NCBI RefSeq assembly: GCF_032062175.1
Contig: NZ_DAMBQK010000015.1
Location: forward strand, 45,489-109,488
Length of the DNA: 64,000 nt
Source: Atlantibacter sp032062175
GTDB taxonomy: Bacteria; Pseudomonadota; Gammaproteobacteria; Enterobacterales; Enterobacteriaceae
Direction of reading: 5' to 3'
Made by a program: the position numbers and the translations under genes
Notes under the pieces: generated by a model
The model's database searches: none
The model's input: only the letters and a program-made list of their open reading frames with translations
What the model was told of the DNA's origin: nothing
Shown here: positions 14,918 through 22,346 of the stretch, in pieces
Layout: every line of letters starts with the position of its first letter
How positions within the stretch are numbered: the stretch's first letter is position 1

Positions 14918-17548
14918 ATGAGCAAGAGCACCGCTGAGATCCGTCAGGCGTTTCTCGATTTTTTCCATAGTAAAGGACATCAGGTAGTTGCCAGCAGCTC
15001 TCTGGTTCCCAACAACGATCCCACACTGCTGTTTACCAACGCCGGGATGAACCAGTTCAAGGATGTTTTCCTTGGTCTCGATAAGCGTAATTATTCCCGC
15101 GCAACGACCGCGCAGCGCTGCGTGCGTGCGGGTGGTAAACACAACGATCTGGAAAACGTCGGTTACACCGCCCGTCACCACACATTCTTCGAAATGCTGG
15201 GCAACTTCAGCTTCGGTGACTATTTCAAACATGATGCTATCCAGTACGCCTGGGAGCTGTTGACCGGCGAGCAGTGGTTTAACCTGCCGAAAGATCGTTT
15301 ATGGGTCACCGTTTACGAATCTGACGATGAAGCCTATGAAATCTGGGAAAAAGAAGTGGGCGTCCCGCGCGAACGTATTATTCGTATCGGCGACAACAAA
15401 GGTGCAGCTTACGCCTCTGATAACTTCTGGCAGATGGGCGATACCGGTCCGTGCGGTCCTTGCACCGAGATTTTCTTCGACCATGGTGACCATATCTGGG
15501 GTGGCCCTCCGGGAAGCCCGGAAGAGGACGGCGACCGCTATATCGAAATCTGGAACATCGTATTTATGCAGTTCAACCGTCAGGCCGACGGTACGATGGA
15601 ACCGCTGCCGAAACCGTCCGTCGATACCGGTATGGGCCTGGAGCGTATTGCGGCGGTACTGCAACACGTTAACTCCAACTATGAAATTGACCTGTTCCGC
15701 GATCTGATTCAGGCAGTGGCGAAAGAAACCGGCGCAACCGATCTGAGCAACAAATCTCTGCGGGTTATCGCTGACCACATCCGCTCCTGCGCATTTTTAA
15801 TTGCCGATGGGGTTATCCCGTCGAATGAAAACCGTGGCTACGTGCTGCGCCGTATCATTCGTCGCGCGATCCGTCACGGCAATATGCTGGGCGCGAAGGA
15901 CACCTTCTTCTACAAGCTGGTTGGCCCGCTGATTCGCGTGATGGGTTCCGCCGGTGAAGATCTGCAACGTCAGCAGGCTCAGGTTGAGCAAATTCTGAAA
16001 ACTGAAGAAGAGCAATTTGCCCGTACGCTTGAGCGTGGCCTGGCGCTGCTGGACGAAGAACTGGCGAAACTGTCCGGCGATACCCTGGATGGTGAAACCG
16101 CGTTCCGTCTGTATGACACTTACGGTTTCCCGGTGGATTTGACCGCTGACGTGTGCCGCGAGCGTAACATCAAAGTTGACGAAGCGGGCTTTGAAGCCGC
16201 GATGGAAGCGCAGCGCCGTCGCGCGCGTGAATCCAGCGGTTTTGGCGCTGACTATAACGCCATGATCCGCGTTGAAGGCGCATCTGAATTTAAAGGCTAT
16301 GACCACGTTGAACTGACGGGCAAAGTGACTGCGCTGTTTGTTGACGGCAAAGCCGTTGAGCAAATCTCAGCCGGCGAGCAGGCGGTGGTGATCCTGAACG
16401 AAACGCCGTTCTATGCGGAATCCGGCGGCCAGGTGGGCGATCGCGGCGAGTTGCTGGGCAATGGTTTTGCCTTCTGCGTCGAAGATACCCAGAAGTATGG
16501 TCAGGCAATCGGCCATATCGGCAAACTGACCAGCGGCGTGCTGAAAGTGGGCGAGGGCGTGAAAGCGCAGGTGGACGAAGCACGTCGTGCGCGTATCCGT
16601 CTGAACCACTCCGCCACTCACTTAATGCATGCGGCATTGCGCCAGGTGCTGGGCACCCACGTTGCACAGAAAGGCTCGCTGGTTAACGATAAAGGCCTGC
16701 GTTTTGACTTCTCTCATTTTGAAGCCATGAAGCCGGAAGAGATCCGCGCAGTGGAAGATCTGGTGAACGCGCAAATCCGCCGTAACCTGCCGATTGAAAC
16801 CCAGGTAATGGATCTTGAAACGGCCAAAGCGAAAGGCGCAATGGCGCTGTTCGGCGAGAAATATGACGAACATGTGCGCGTACTGAGCATGGGCGATTTC
16901 TCCACCGAGCTGTGCGGCGGTATTCATGCCGATCGCACCGGCGATATCGGTCTGTTCCATATTGTTGCTGAGTCCGGCACCGCGGCGGGCGTACGCCGTA
17001 TCGAAGCGGTCACTGGCGAAGGCGCGCTGGCGCAGGTTCACGCCCAGAACGATCAATTGCACGATATCGCGCAACTGCTCAAAGGCGACAGCCAGAATCT
17101 GAACGATAAAGTTCGTGCGGTGATTGAGCGTACGCGTCAGCTTGAAAAAGAGCTGCAGCAGTTGAAAGAACAACAGGCTGTTCAGGAAAGCGCGAACCTC
17201 AGCAGTAAAGCCATTGAAATCAATGGCGTAAAACTGCTGGTCAGCGAACTGACCGGCGTTGAACCGAAAATGCTGCGTACGATGGTTGATGACCTGAAAA
17301 ATCAACTGGGCTCCACGGTTATCGTACTGGCGACCGTTGCCGATGCTAAGGTTTCTCTGATTGCGGGGGTCTCGAAAGATTTGACCGACCGCGTAAAAGC
17401 AGGTGAATTGATCGGTATGGTAGCTTCGCAGGTTGGGGGTAAAGGCGGTGGACGTCCGGACATGGCGCAAGCCGGTGGTACGGATGCCCAGGCATTGCCG
17501 GCAGCCCTTGCCAGCGTAGAAAACTGGGTCGCATCGCGACTCTCATAA
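14918..17548 (+). CDS. alaS: Alanyl-tRNA synthetase
   Basis: Charges tRNA-Ala with alanine and edits mischarged Ser and Gly. The 876-aa protein has the class II catalytic core at the N-terminus (STAEIRQAFLDFFHSKGH, GMNQFKDVFLG), the editing domain with zinc-binding HSATH near 565-570 and the CGGIHADRTGDIG segment near 666, and a C-terminal oligomerisation and tRNA-binding domain with GGKGGGRPDMAQAGG. The length equals that of E. coli AlaS. The 138-base leader after recX contains the promoter region, where E. coli AlaS represses its own transcription. Confidence 0.98.
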   Translation: MSKSTAEIRQAFLDFFHSKGHQVVASSSLVPNNDPTLLFTNAGMNQFKDVFLGLDKRNYSRATTAQRCVRAGGKHNDLENVGYTARHHTFFEMLGNFSFGDYFKHDAIQYAWELLTGEQWFNLPKDRLWVTVYESDDEAYEIWEKEVGVPRERIIRIGDNKGAAYASDNFWQMGDTGPCGPCTEIFFDHGDHIWGGPPGSPEEDGDRYIEIWNIVFMQFNRQADGTMEPLPKPSVDTGMGLERIAAVLQHVNSNYEIDLFRDLIQAVAKETGATDLSNKSLRVIADHIRSCAFLIADGVIPSNENRGYVLRRIIRRAIRHGNMLGAKDTFFYKLVGPLIRVMGSAGEDLQRQQAQVEQILKTEEEQFARTLERGLALLDEELAKLSGDTLDGETAFRLYDTYGFPVDLTADVCRERNIKVDEAGFEAAMEAQRRRARESSGFGADYNAMIRVEGASEFKGYDHVELTGKVTALFVDGKAVEQISAGEQAVVILNETPFYAESGGQVGDRGELLGNGFAFCVEDTQKYGQAIGHIGKLTSGVLKVGEGVKAQVDEARRARIRLNHSATHLMHAALRQVLGTHVAQKGSLVNDKGLRFDFSHFEAMKPEEIRAVEDLVNAQIRRNLPIETQVMDLETAKAKGAMALFGEKYDEHVRVLSMGDFSTELCGGIHADRTGDIGLFHIVAESGTAAGVRRIEAVTGEGALAQVHAQNDQLHDIAQLLKGDSQNLNDKVRAVIERTRQLEKELQQLKEQQAVQESANLSSKAIEINGVKLLVSELTGVEPKMLRTMVDDLKNQLGSTVIVLATVADAKVSLIAGVSKDLTDRVKAGELIGMVASQVGGKGGGRPDMAQAGGTDAQALPAALASVENWVASRLS

Positions 17549-17567
17549 TGAATAAGGTATAGGCGAA

Positions 17568-17602
17568 GGCGCTATAACAATCCGTTGTTATGGCGCCTTT
17601 CT
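17568..17602 (+). terminator. alaS terminator
   Basis: GGCGCTATAACAA (17568-17580) pairs with TTGTTATGGCGCC (17585-17597) with one T-G wobble and a TCCG tetraloop, followed by TTTCTCTCT. The rest of the 366-base interval to csrA (17603-17914) shows no gene; it is AT-rich and probably holds the csrA promoters, which I could not place exactly. Confidence 0.85.
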
Positions 17603-17914
17603 CTCTCTACCCACGTTACCCCTTATTTCTCGTGTGTCAGTGGGCTGACAGGGCTCGTGAATCCGTCGCAAAGAGAATGTTTGCGATAAGATGTAACGAG
17701 TTGTAGGACTTTCTGTAGCATGGATGTGAACGGGTATATAACGATAAAGTCGGGTTGAAAATTTCTGGATCGGCTAAACTTAGGTTTAACAGAATGTGAT
17801 GCCGTGACTGCTTACACTTTATGTGTTTGTCATCGCTTACTTTTTGGCGTTATATGATGGATAATGCCGGGATACAGAGAGACCCGACTCTTTTAATCTT
17901 TCAAGGAGCAAAGA

Positions 17915-18100
17915 ATGCTGATTCTGACTCGTCGAGTTGGTGAGACCCTCATGATTGGTGATGAGGTGACTGTAACGGTTCTTGGGGTAAAGGGTAACCA
18001 GGTACGCATTGGCGTAAACGCCCCCAAAGAAGTTTCCGTACACCGTGAAGAGATCTACCAGCGTATCCAGGCTGAAAAATCGCAACAGTCCAGTTTCTAA
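17915..18100 (+). CDS. csrA: Carbon storage regulator CsrA
   Basis: An RNA-binding homodimer that represses or activates translation by binding GGA motifs in mRNA leaders; antagonised by the CsrB/CsrC sRNAs. The 61-aa protein starts MLILTRRVGETLMIGDEV and contains VRIGVNAPKEVSVHREEIY, with Leu4, Arg6 and Arg44 as the RNA-binding residues known from E. coli. The ATG is preceded by AAGGAG at 17903-17908. It sits between alaS and the serV-type tRNA cluster, as in E. coli. Confidence 0.98.
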   Translation: MLILTRRVGETLMIGDEVTVTVLGVKGNQVRIGVNAPKEVSVHREEIYQRIQAEKSQQSSF

Positions 18101-18107
18101 AGTTATC

Positions 18108-18131
18108 GCGTCTCGCTGCATGGCGAGACGC
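18108..18131 (+). terminator. Hairpin after csrA
   Basis: GCGTCTCGC (18108-18116) pairs perfectly with GCGAGACGC (18123-18131) around a 6-base loop. It starts 7 bases after the csrA stop. The T-rich, C-interrupted tract that follows (CTCCTTTCCCTGTCTTT) makes this a likely terminator without a clean T run. Confidence 0.7.
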
Positions 18132-18303
18132 AACCTCCTTTCCCTGTCTTTATTTCCTCTTTCTTCCCTTTTTGCCCTTGTTGCTGCCCTGCATTTTTAC
18201 GCGATTTCTCTGTGGTTTCATGTTGATTAAACGCCCTTTTTGTTGGCAAAGCAGACGAATTGCGCGTGAATTGTGCAAACGAAACAGAGTCGGGAAAAAT
18301 TGT

Positions 18304-18331
18304 TTGACTTATAAGTCCCAGAAAGTAATAT
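18304..18331 (+). promoter_or_regulatory. Promoter of the Ser/Arg tRNA operon
   Basis: TTGACT (18304-18309) and TAATAT (18326-18331) are spaced by 16 bases and followed by a GC-rich discriminator (GTGCGCCACGC), the usual form of stringently controlled stable-RNA promoters. The start site would lie about 50 bases before the tRNA-Ser gene. Confidence 0.75.
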
Positions 18332-18392
18332 GTGCGCCACGCAGCGCCGATGAGCAGAAACAAGTTCTTCGGGGCACTCGCAAGAGGCGTGT

Positions 18393-18485
18393 GGTGAGGT
18401 GGCCGAGAGGCTGAAGGCGCTCCCCTGCTAAGGGAGTATGCGGTCAAAAGCTGCATCCGGGGTTCGAATCCCCGCCTCACCGCCA
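18393..18485 (+). tRNA. serV: tRNA-Ser (anticodon GCT)
   Basis: A 93-base gene from GGTGAGGTGGCCGAGAGG to CGCCA with encoded CCA. The anticodon stem CTCCC-ctGCTaa-GGGAG gives anticodon GCT (serine codons AGC/AGU); a long variable arm precedes GGGGTTCGAATCCCC, the T arm. Acceptor ends GGTGAGG and CCTCACC pair. It heads the tRNA cluster, as serV does in E. coli. Confidence 0.98.
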
Positions 18486-18488
18486 TTT

Positions 18489-18565
18489 GCATCCGTAGCT
18501 CAGCTGGATAGAGTACTCGGCTACGAACCGAGCGGTCGGAGGTTCGAATCCTCCCGGATGCACCA
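18489..18565 (+). tRNA. argV: tRNA-Arg (anticodon ACG), copy 1
   Basis: A 77-base gene starting GCATCCGTAGCTCAGCTGGA and ending GGATGCACCA. The anticodon arm CTCGG-ctACGaa-CCGAG gives ACG, read as ICG after deamination, for the common arginine codons CGU, CGC and CGA. Acceptor GCATCCG pairs with CGGATGC. The symbol follows the E. coli cluster order and is arbitrary among identical copies. Confidence 0.97.
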
Positions 18566-18622
18566 TTATTCTCCCTGATGTGTCAGTGACGACAGTTCAG
18601 CGGTTATAGCAGTATCCCCGAT

Positions 18623-18699
18623 GCATCCGTAGCTCAGCTGGATAGAGTACTCGGCTACGAACCGAGCGGTCGGAGGTTCGAATCCTCCCGGATGCACCA
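18623..18699 (+). tRNA. tRNA-Arg (anticodon ACG), copy 2
   Basis: Identical in sequence to the copy at 18489-18565 and offset by exactly 134 bases, including an identical 57-base spacer. Same anticodon ACG and encoded CCA. It corresponds to one of argY, argZ or argQ in E. coli. Confidence 0.97.
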
Positions 18700-18756
18700 T
18701 TATTCTCCCTGATGTGTCAGTGACGACAGTTCAGCGGTTATAGCAGTATCCCCGAT

Positions 18757-18833
18757 GCATCCGTAGCTCAGCTGGATAGAGTACTCGGCTACGAACCGAG
18801 CGGTCGGAGGTTCGAATCCTCCCGGATGCACCA
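18757..18833 (+). tRNA. tRNA-Arg (anticodon ACG), copy 3
   Basis: Third identical copy, again at a 134-base offset. It is followed closely by a fragment of a further tRNA-Arg 3-prime end, so the array has probably contracted or is mid-way through an expansion. E. coli K-12 has four arginine copies here. Confidence 0.97.
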
Positions 18834-18838
18834 TTATT

Positions 18839-18857
18839 GAATCCTCCCGAATGCACC
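18839..18857 (+). pseudogene. Remnant of a tRNA-Arg 3-prime end
   Basis: GAATCCTCCCGAATGCACC repeats the T-loop-to-CCA end of the neighbouring tRNA-Arg genes with one change (G to A). Nothing else of a tRNA precedes it. It is best read as the leftover of a deleted fourth copy; the E. coli cluster has a similar trailing fragment as far as I recall. Confidence 0.7.
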
Positions 18858-18984
18858 CTTCTCTTCTTATCAACATCTTTTTTGCTCAATCCTTCATCGC
18901 CCAAACATAACCTCAGGTTCAGTCAGCGACATTTACCCTTGTTTACGCTAAAGTAACGCTCCTGTAATCAGCTTTGGGGGCTAA

Positions 18985-19551
18985 ATGTACGATCGTTACG
19001 ACGGGCTAATTTTCGATATGGATGGCACCATCCTGGATACCGAACCGACACACCGCAAGGCGTGGAGCGACGTATTAGGACGTTACGGTATGCAATTTGA
19101 CCTCGAAGCCATGGTTGCGCTCAATGGTTCCCCTACCTGGCGTATCGCCGAAGCGGTTATCGCCCTCAATGGTGCGACGCTCGACCCGCATGAACTGGCG
19201 CGCGAAAAAACGCTGGCAGTCAAAGCGATGCTGCTGGATACCGTGCGCCCGCTGCCGTTAATCGACGTGGTTAAATCGTGGCATGGGCGTCGTCCTATGG
19301 CCGTCGGCACTGGCAGTGAAAGCGCTATTGCCGAGGCGTTATTAGCGCATTTAGGCTTGCGCCACTATTTCCAGGCGGTTGTCGCCGCCGATCACGTTCA
19401 GCATCACAAACCTGCCCCGGATACTTTTTTGCGTTGTGCCGCGCTGATGGGCGTTGCGCCTGAAAAATGCGTGGTCTTCGAAGATGCGGATTTCGGTATC
19501 CAGGCTGCCCAGCGGGCAGGGATGGATGCGGTGGACGTACGCTTACTGTGA
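18985..19551 (+). CDS. yqaB: HAD-family sugar phosphatase YqaB (fructose-1-phosphatase)
   Basis: A cytoplasmic haloacid-dehalogenase phosphatase; E. coli YqaB acts on fructose 1-phosphate and related phosphosugars. The 188-aa protein has motif I FDMDGT with nucleophile Asp11 and acid/base Asp13, a small alpha-helical cap, VGTGSES (motif II), KPAPDTF (motif III Lys) and FEDADFG (motif IV). Its stop overlaps the GTG start of yqaA (GTGA at 19548-19551), so the pair is translationally coupled as in E. coli. Confidence 0.95.
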   Translation: MYDRYDGLIFDMDGTILDTEPTHRKAWSDVLGRYGMQFDLEAMVALNGSPTWRIAEAVIALNGATLDPHELAREKTLAVKAMLLDTVRPLPLIDVVKSWHGRRPMAVGTGSESAIAEALLAHLGLRHYFQAVVAADHVQHHKPAPDTFLRCAALMGVAPEKCVVFEDADFGIQAAQRAGMDAVDVRLL

Positions 19552-19976
19552 GTGACGCGCTGTCACTGTTCTCGCTGTTCTCCAGCAGTTTTTTGAGCGC
19601 TACTTTATTACCCGGCAGTTCCGAAGCGGTGTTGATCGCGTTGTTACTGGCCGGGAAAAGCGAGCCGTGGGTATTAGTTTTAATAGCAACAATAGGTAAT
19701 AGCCTTGGAGGCCTGACTAACGTTATTCTTGGTCGGTTTTTTCCGTTACGCGAAACGTCGCGCTGGCAGGAAAAAGCGGTTTACTGGCTACAACGTTTTG
19801 GTCCAGTTGCGCTATTACTTAGCTGGATGCCTGTCATAGGCGATTTGTTGTGCCTGCTTGCCGGATGGCTGCGTTTATCGTGGGGGCCGGTGGTATTTTT
19901 TTTATGCCTGGGTAAAGCGTTGCGCTACATCATTGTGGCACTGGCAACGCTCCAGGGGATGGCGTGGTGGCACTAA
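19548..19976 (+). CDS. yqaA: DedA-like (SNARE-associated) inner-membrane protein YqaA
   Basis: A 142-aa membrane protein with several hydrophobic segments (about 8-30, 38-58, 84-108, 115-135) and the DedA-like motifs PGSSEAVL and GNSLGGLTNVILGRFFP. DedA homologues help maintain membrane potential and lipid homeostasis; the role of this one is not known. I start at GTG 19548, not at the upstream in-frame ATG 19467, because the latter would give 27 extra residues with no match to the family and a large overlap with yqaB. Confidence 0.92.
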   Translation: MSDALSLFSLFSSSFLSATLLPGSSEAVLIALLLAGKSEPWVLVLIATIGNSLGGLTNVILGRFFPLRETSRWQEKAVYWLQRFGPVALLLSWMPVIGDLLCLLAGWLRLSWGPVVFFLCLGKALRYIIVALATLQGMAWWH

Positions 19977-20057
19977 TTGGATTGTTTGAGTGACCTTTAA
20001 TCGTCAACCATTACAATTATGCTTAATAAAAATGAATTCGACAGGCGGGAGGTCAAT

Positions 20058-21614
20058 TTGATCCCGGACGTATCACAGGCGCTGGCCTGGCTGGAAAATC
20101 ATCCTGATGTGCTACAGGGCATTCGTCGTGGGCTGGAGCGCGAAACATTACGCGTGACGCCAGAAGGGCATTTGGCCCAAACCGGGCATCCAGAGAGCCT
20201 GGGTTCAACGCTCACGCATCAGTGGATCACTACCGACTTTGCGGAAGCGCTACTGGAGTTTATTACGCCCGTTGATGACGATATCGACCATATGCTGGCG
20301 GTGCTGCGCGATATTCATCGTCACGTAGCACGCAAGCTGGGCGATGAACGTATGTGGCCGCTCAGTATGCCGTGCTATATCGAAGACGGCCAGGATATCG
20401 AACTGGCGCAGTACGGCAGCTCCAATATTGGCCGCCTGAAAACGCTGTACCGCGAAGGGCTGAGAAACCGCTATGGCGCGCTAATGCAAACCATCTCTGG
20501 TGTGCATTACAACTTCTCGCTACCGCTGGCGTTCTGGCAGGCGAAATGCGGCGTTACCGATAGCGACAGTGGCAAAGCTGCCATCTCGGCAGGTTATTTC
20601 CGCCTGATCCGCAACTATTATCGTTTTGGCTGGGTGATCCCGTATCTTTTCGGCGCATCGCCGGCGATTTGCGCCTCTTTCCTGCAGGGCAAACCGACCA
20701 CACTGCCGTTCGAAAAAACCGAATGCGGCATGTATTACCTGCCGTATGCCACATCTTTGCGCCTGAGCGATTTGGGCTATACCAATAAATCGCAAAGCAA
20801 TCTCGGGATTACGTTTAACGATCTCGACACGTATGTGGCAGGATTGAAGCGGGCGATTAAAACCCCGTCGGAAGAGTACGCGAAAATCGGCCTGAAAGAG
20901 GGCGATAAGCATCTGCAAATTAATACCAATATTCTGCAGATTGAAAACGAGCTGTACGCGCCTATCCGTCCGAAACGCGTCACCCGCAAAGGCGAGTCGC
21001 CGTCGGATGCGCTGATGCGCGGCGGCATTGAATATATCGAAGTGCGTTCGCTGGATATCAACCCGTTCTCAGCGACGGGCGTGGATGAGCAGCAGGTGCG
21101 TTTCCTGGATCTGTTTATGATCTGGTGCGTGCTGGCGGATGCGCCGGAAATGAGCAGCGATGAACTGCTGTGTACCCGTACAAACTGGAACCGCGTGATC
21201 CTTGAAGGCCGCAAACCGGGCTTAACCCTGGGTATCGGCTGCGAAACGGCACAACATCCGCTTGAGAAAGTGGGTAAAGATCTGTTCCGTGATTTAATGA
21301 CCGTCGCCCAAACGCTCGACGGCATCGCCGGTAATCGTCAGTATCAGGACGTTTGCCAACAGCTGGTCGCCTGTTTCGACAACCCGGAATTAACCTACTC
21401 GGCGCGTATCCTGAGTTCGATGATTGAAAAAGGGATTGGCGGCACCGGTCGGGCACTGGCGGAGCAGTATCGCGCGCAGCTGCGTGAAGAGCCGCTGGAA
21501 GTGCTGAGCGAAGCCGATTTTGCGAAAGAACAGGTTGAATCCTGGGAGCGCCAGCGCGCTATTGAAGCGGCAGATACGGAATCGTTTGAAGATTTTCTGG
21601 CGAAGCAAGGCTAG
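20058..21614 (+). CDS. gshA: Glutamate-cysteine ligase
   Basis: First and rate-limiting enzyme of glutathione synthesis: Glu + Cys + ATP to gamma-glutamylcysteine. From TTG at 20058 the protein has 518 aa, the same length and rare TTG start as in E. coli (MIPDVSQALAWLE...). GGGAGGT at 20047-20053 is the ribosome-binding site and supports this start over an ATG at 20019. Family blocks include GIRRGLERETLRV, YREGLRNRYG and QTISGVHYNFSLP. It is followed by a hairpin that also terminates micA on the opposite strand. Confidence 0.97.
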   Translation: MIPDVSQALAWLENHPDVLQGIRRGLERETLRVTPEGHLAQTGHPESLGSTLTHQWITTDFAEALLEFITPVDDDIDHMLAVLRDIHRHVARKLGDERMWPLSMPCYIEDGQDIELAQYGSSNIGRLKTLYREGLRNRYGALMQTISGVHYNFSLPLAFWQAKCGVTDSDSGKAAISAGYFRLIRNYYRFGWVIPYLFGASPAICASFLQGKPTTLPFEKTECGMYYLPYATSLRLSDLGYTNKSQSNLGITFNDLDTYVAGLKRAIKTPSEEYAKIGLKEGDKHLQINTNILQIENELYAPIRPKRVTRKGESPSDALMRGGIEYIEVRSLDINPFSATGVDEQQVRFLDLFMIWCVLADAPEMSSDELLCTRTNWNRVILEGRKPGLTLGIGCETAQHPLEKVGKDLFRDLMTVAQTLDGIAGNRQYQDVCQQLVACFDNPELTYSARILSSMIEKGIGGTGRALAEQYRAQLREEPLEVLSEADFAKEQVESWERQRAIEAADTESFEDFLAKQG

Positions 21615-21620
21615 GAAAAG

Positions 21621-21695
21621 AAAAAGGCCACACCGTGTGTGGCCAAAAATTTCATCTCTGAAGACAGGGATGATGATAACAAATGCGCGTCTTTC
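21621..21695 (-). ncRNA. micA: Small RNA MicA
   Basis: On the minus strand the sequence starting at 21695 reads GAAAGACGCGCATTTGTTAT, the conserved 5-prime region of MicA that pairs with ompA and other outer-membrane mRNAs, then CATCATCCCTG and CAGAGATGAAATTT, and ends in the terminator hairpin GGCCACAC/GTGTGGCC with a T run. About 75 nt. The location between gshA and luxS, antisense to both, is that of E. coli micA. Hfq-dependent repression under envelope stress is the known role. The hairpin also serves as the gshA terminator on the + strand. Confidence 0.95.
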
Positions 21696-21701
21696 ATATA
21701 T

Positions 21702-21728
21702 TCAGACTCGCCTGGAAACCAATAGTTC
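21702..21728 (-). promoter_or_regulatory. Sigma-E promoter of micA
   Basis: On the minus strand a GAACT -35 element (complement of 21724-21728) and a TCTGA -10 element (complement of 21702-21706) are 17 bases apart, matching the sigma-E consensus GGAACTT/TCTGA. The -10 ends 6 bases before the micA start at 21695. Induction by outer-membrane stress is inferred. Confidence 0.88.
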
Positions 21729-21767
21729 ATTTTAATTTAAAAAATATCACTGCCTGGAGGTGACCCG

Positions 21768-22283
21768 ATGCCATTACTGGATAGCTTTACCGTTGACCAT
21801 ACCCGTATGCAGGCGCCGGCGGTGCGTGTAGCCAAAACCATGCATACTCCGCACGGCGACACCATCACCGTATTCGATCTGCGTTTCTGCGTGCCTAACC
21901 AGGAAGTGATGCCGGAAAAAGGCATTCACACGCTGGAGCACCTGTTCGCGGGCTTTATGCGCGATCACCTGAACGGCAACGGCGTGGAAATCATCGACAT
22001 TTCGCCGATGGGCTGTCGCACCGGCTTCTACATGAGCCTGATTGGCGAGCCGCAGGAACAACGCGTGGCTGACGCATGGAAAGCGGCAATGGAAGACGTG
22101 CTGAAGGTGAAAGAGCAGAACCAAATCCCGGAACTGAACGTTTACCAGTGCGGCACCTACCATATGCACTCTCTGGAAGAAGCGCAGGAAATCGCCCGTC
22201 ACATCGTCGATCGCGGCGTGGGCGTTAACAGCAACGACGAGCTGGCGCTGCCGAAAGAAACGCTGAAAGAACTGCACATCTAG
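21768..22283 (+). CDS. luxS: S-ribosylhomocysteine lyase LuxS
   Basis: Cleaves S-ribosylhomocysteine to homocysteine and DPD, the precursor of autoinducer-2, in the activated methyl cycle. The 171-aa protein has the metal-binding motif HTLEH (His54, His58) and Cys128 in YQCGTYH as third ligand. The ATG follows GGAGG at 21757-21761. The micA sRNA is transcribed divergently just upstream, so the two promoters share this 70-base interval. Confidence 0.98.
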   Translation: MPLLDSFTVDHTRMQAPAVRVAKTMHTPHGDTITVFDLRFCVPNQEVMPEKGIHTLEHLFAGFMRDHLNGNGVEIIDISPMGCRTGFYMSLIGEPQEQRVADAWKAAMEDVLKVKEQNQIPELNVYQCGTYHMHSLEEAQEIARHIVDRGVGVNSNDELALPKETLKELHI

Positions 22284-22302
22284 TCCTCACGCTGTGCCCA
22301 TA

Positions 22303-22328
22303 AAAAAAGCGCCAATGGCGCTTTTTTT
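22303..22328. terminator. Bidirectional terminator between luxS and emrB
   Basis: AGCGCC (22309-22314) and GGCGCT (22317-22322) form a short GC stem around AAT, flanked by AAAAAAA on the left and TTTTTTT on the right. It can terminate luxS on the + strand and emrB on the minus strand. Confidence 0.88.
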
Positions 22329-22346
22329 AGTTGCAGTAACAGGGCG

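Larger units (their letters stand above)
18489..18833 (+). repeat. Tandem repeat of tRNA-Arg units, 134-bp period
   Basis: Two full 134-base units (77-base tRNA plus 57-base spacer beginning TTATTCTCCCTGATG) followed by a third tRNA without its spacer. The tRNA and spacer are identical between units as read, which points to recent duplication or gene conversion. Confidence 0.95.

Noticed and set aside
16622..17470. 282-aa open frame antisense to alaS
   Set aside because: It lies wholly inside alaS on the other strand and reads as a composition shadow (Gln/Phe/His-rich) with no ribosome-binding site or domain.
18489..18833. CRISPR-like array
   Set aside because: The 134-base periodic repeat consists of complete tRNA-Arg genes with identical spacers, whereas CRISPR spacers differ and repeats are short.
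18839..18857. A fourth tRNA-Arg gene
   Set aside because: Only the last 19 bases resemble tRNA-Arg; acceptor, D and anticodon arms are missing.
20019..20057. ATG start of gshA at 20019
   Set aside because: The 13-residue extension does not fit the family, and GGGAGGT is spaced for the TTG at 20058, which is also the E. coli start codon.
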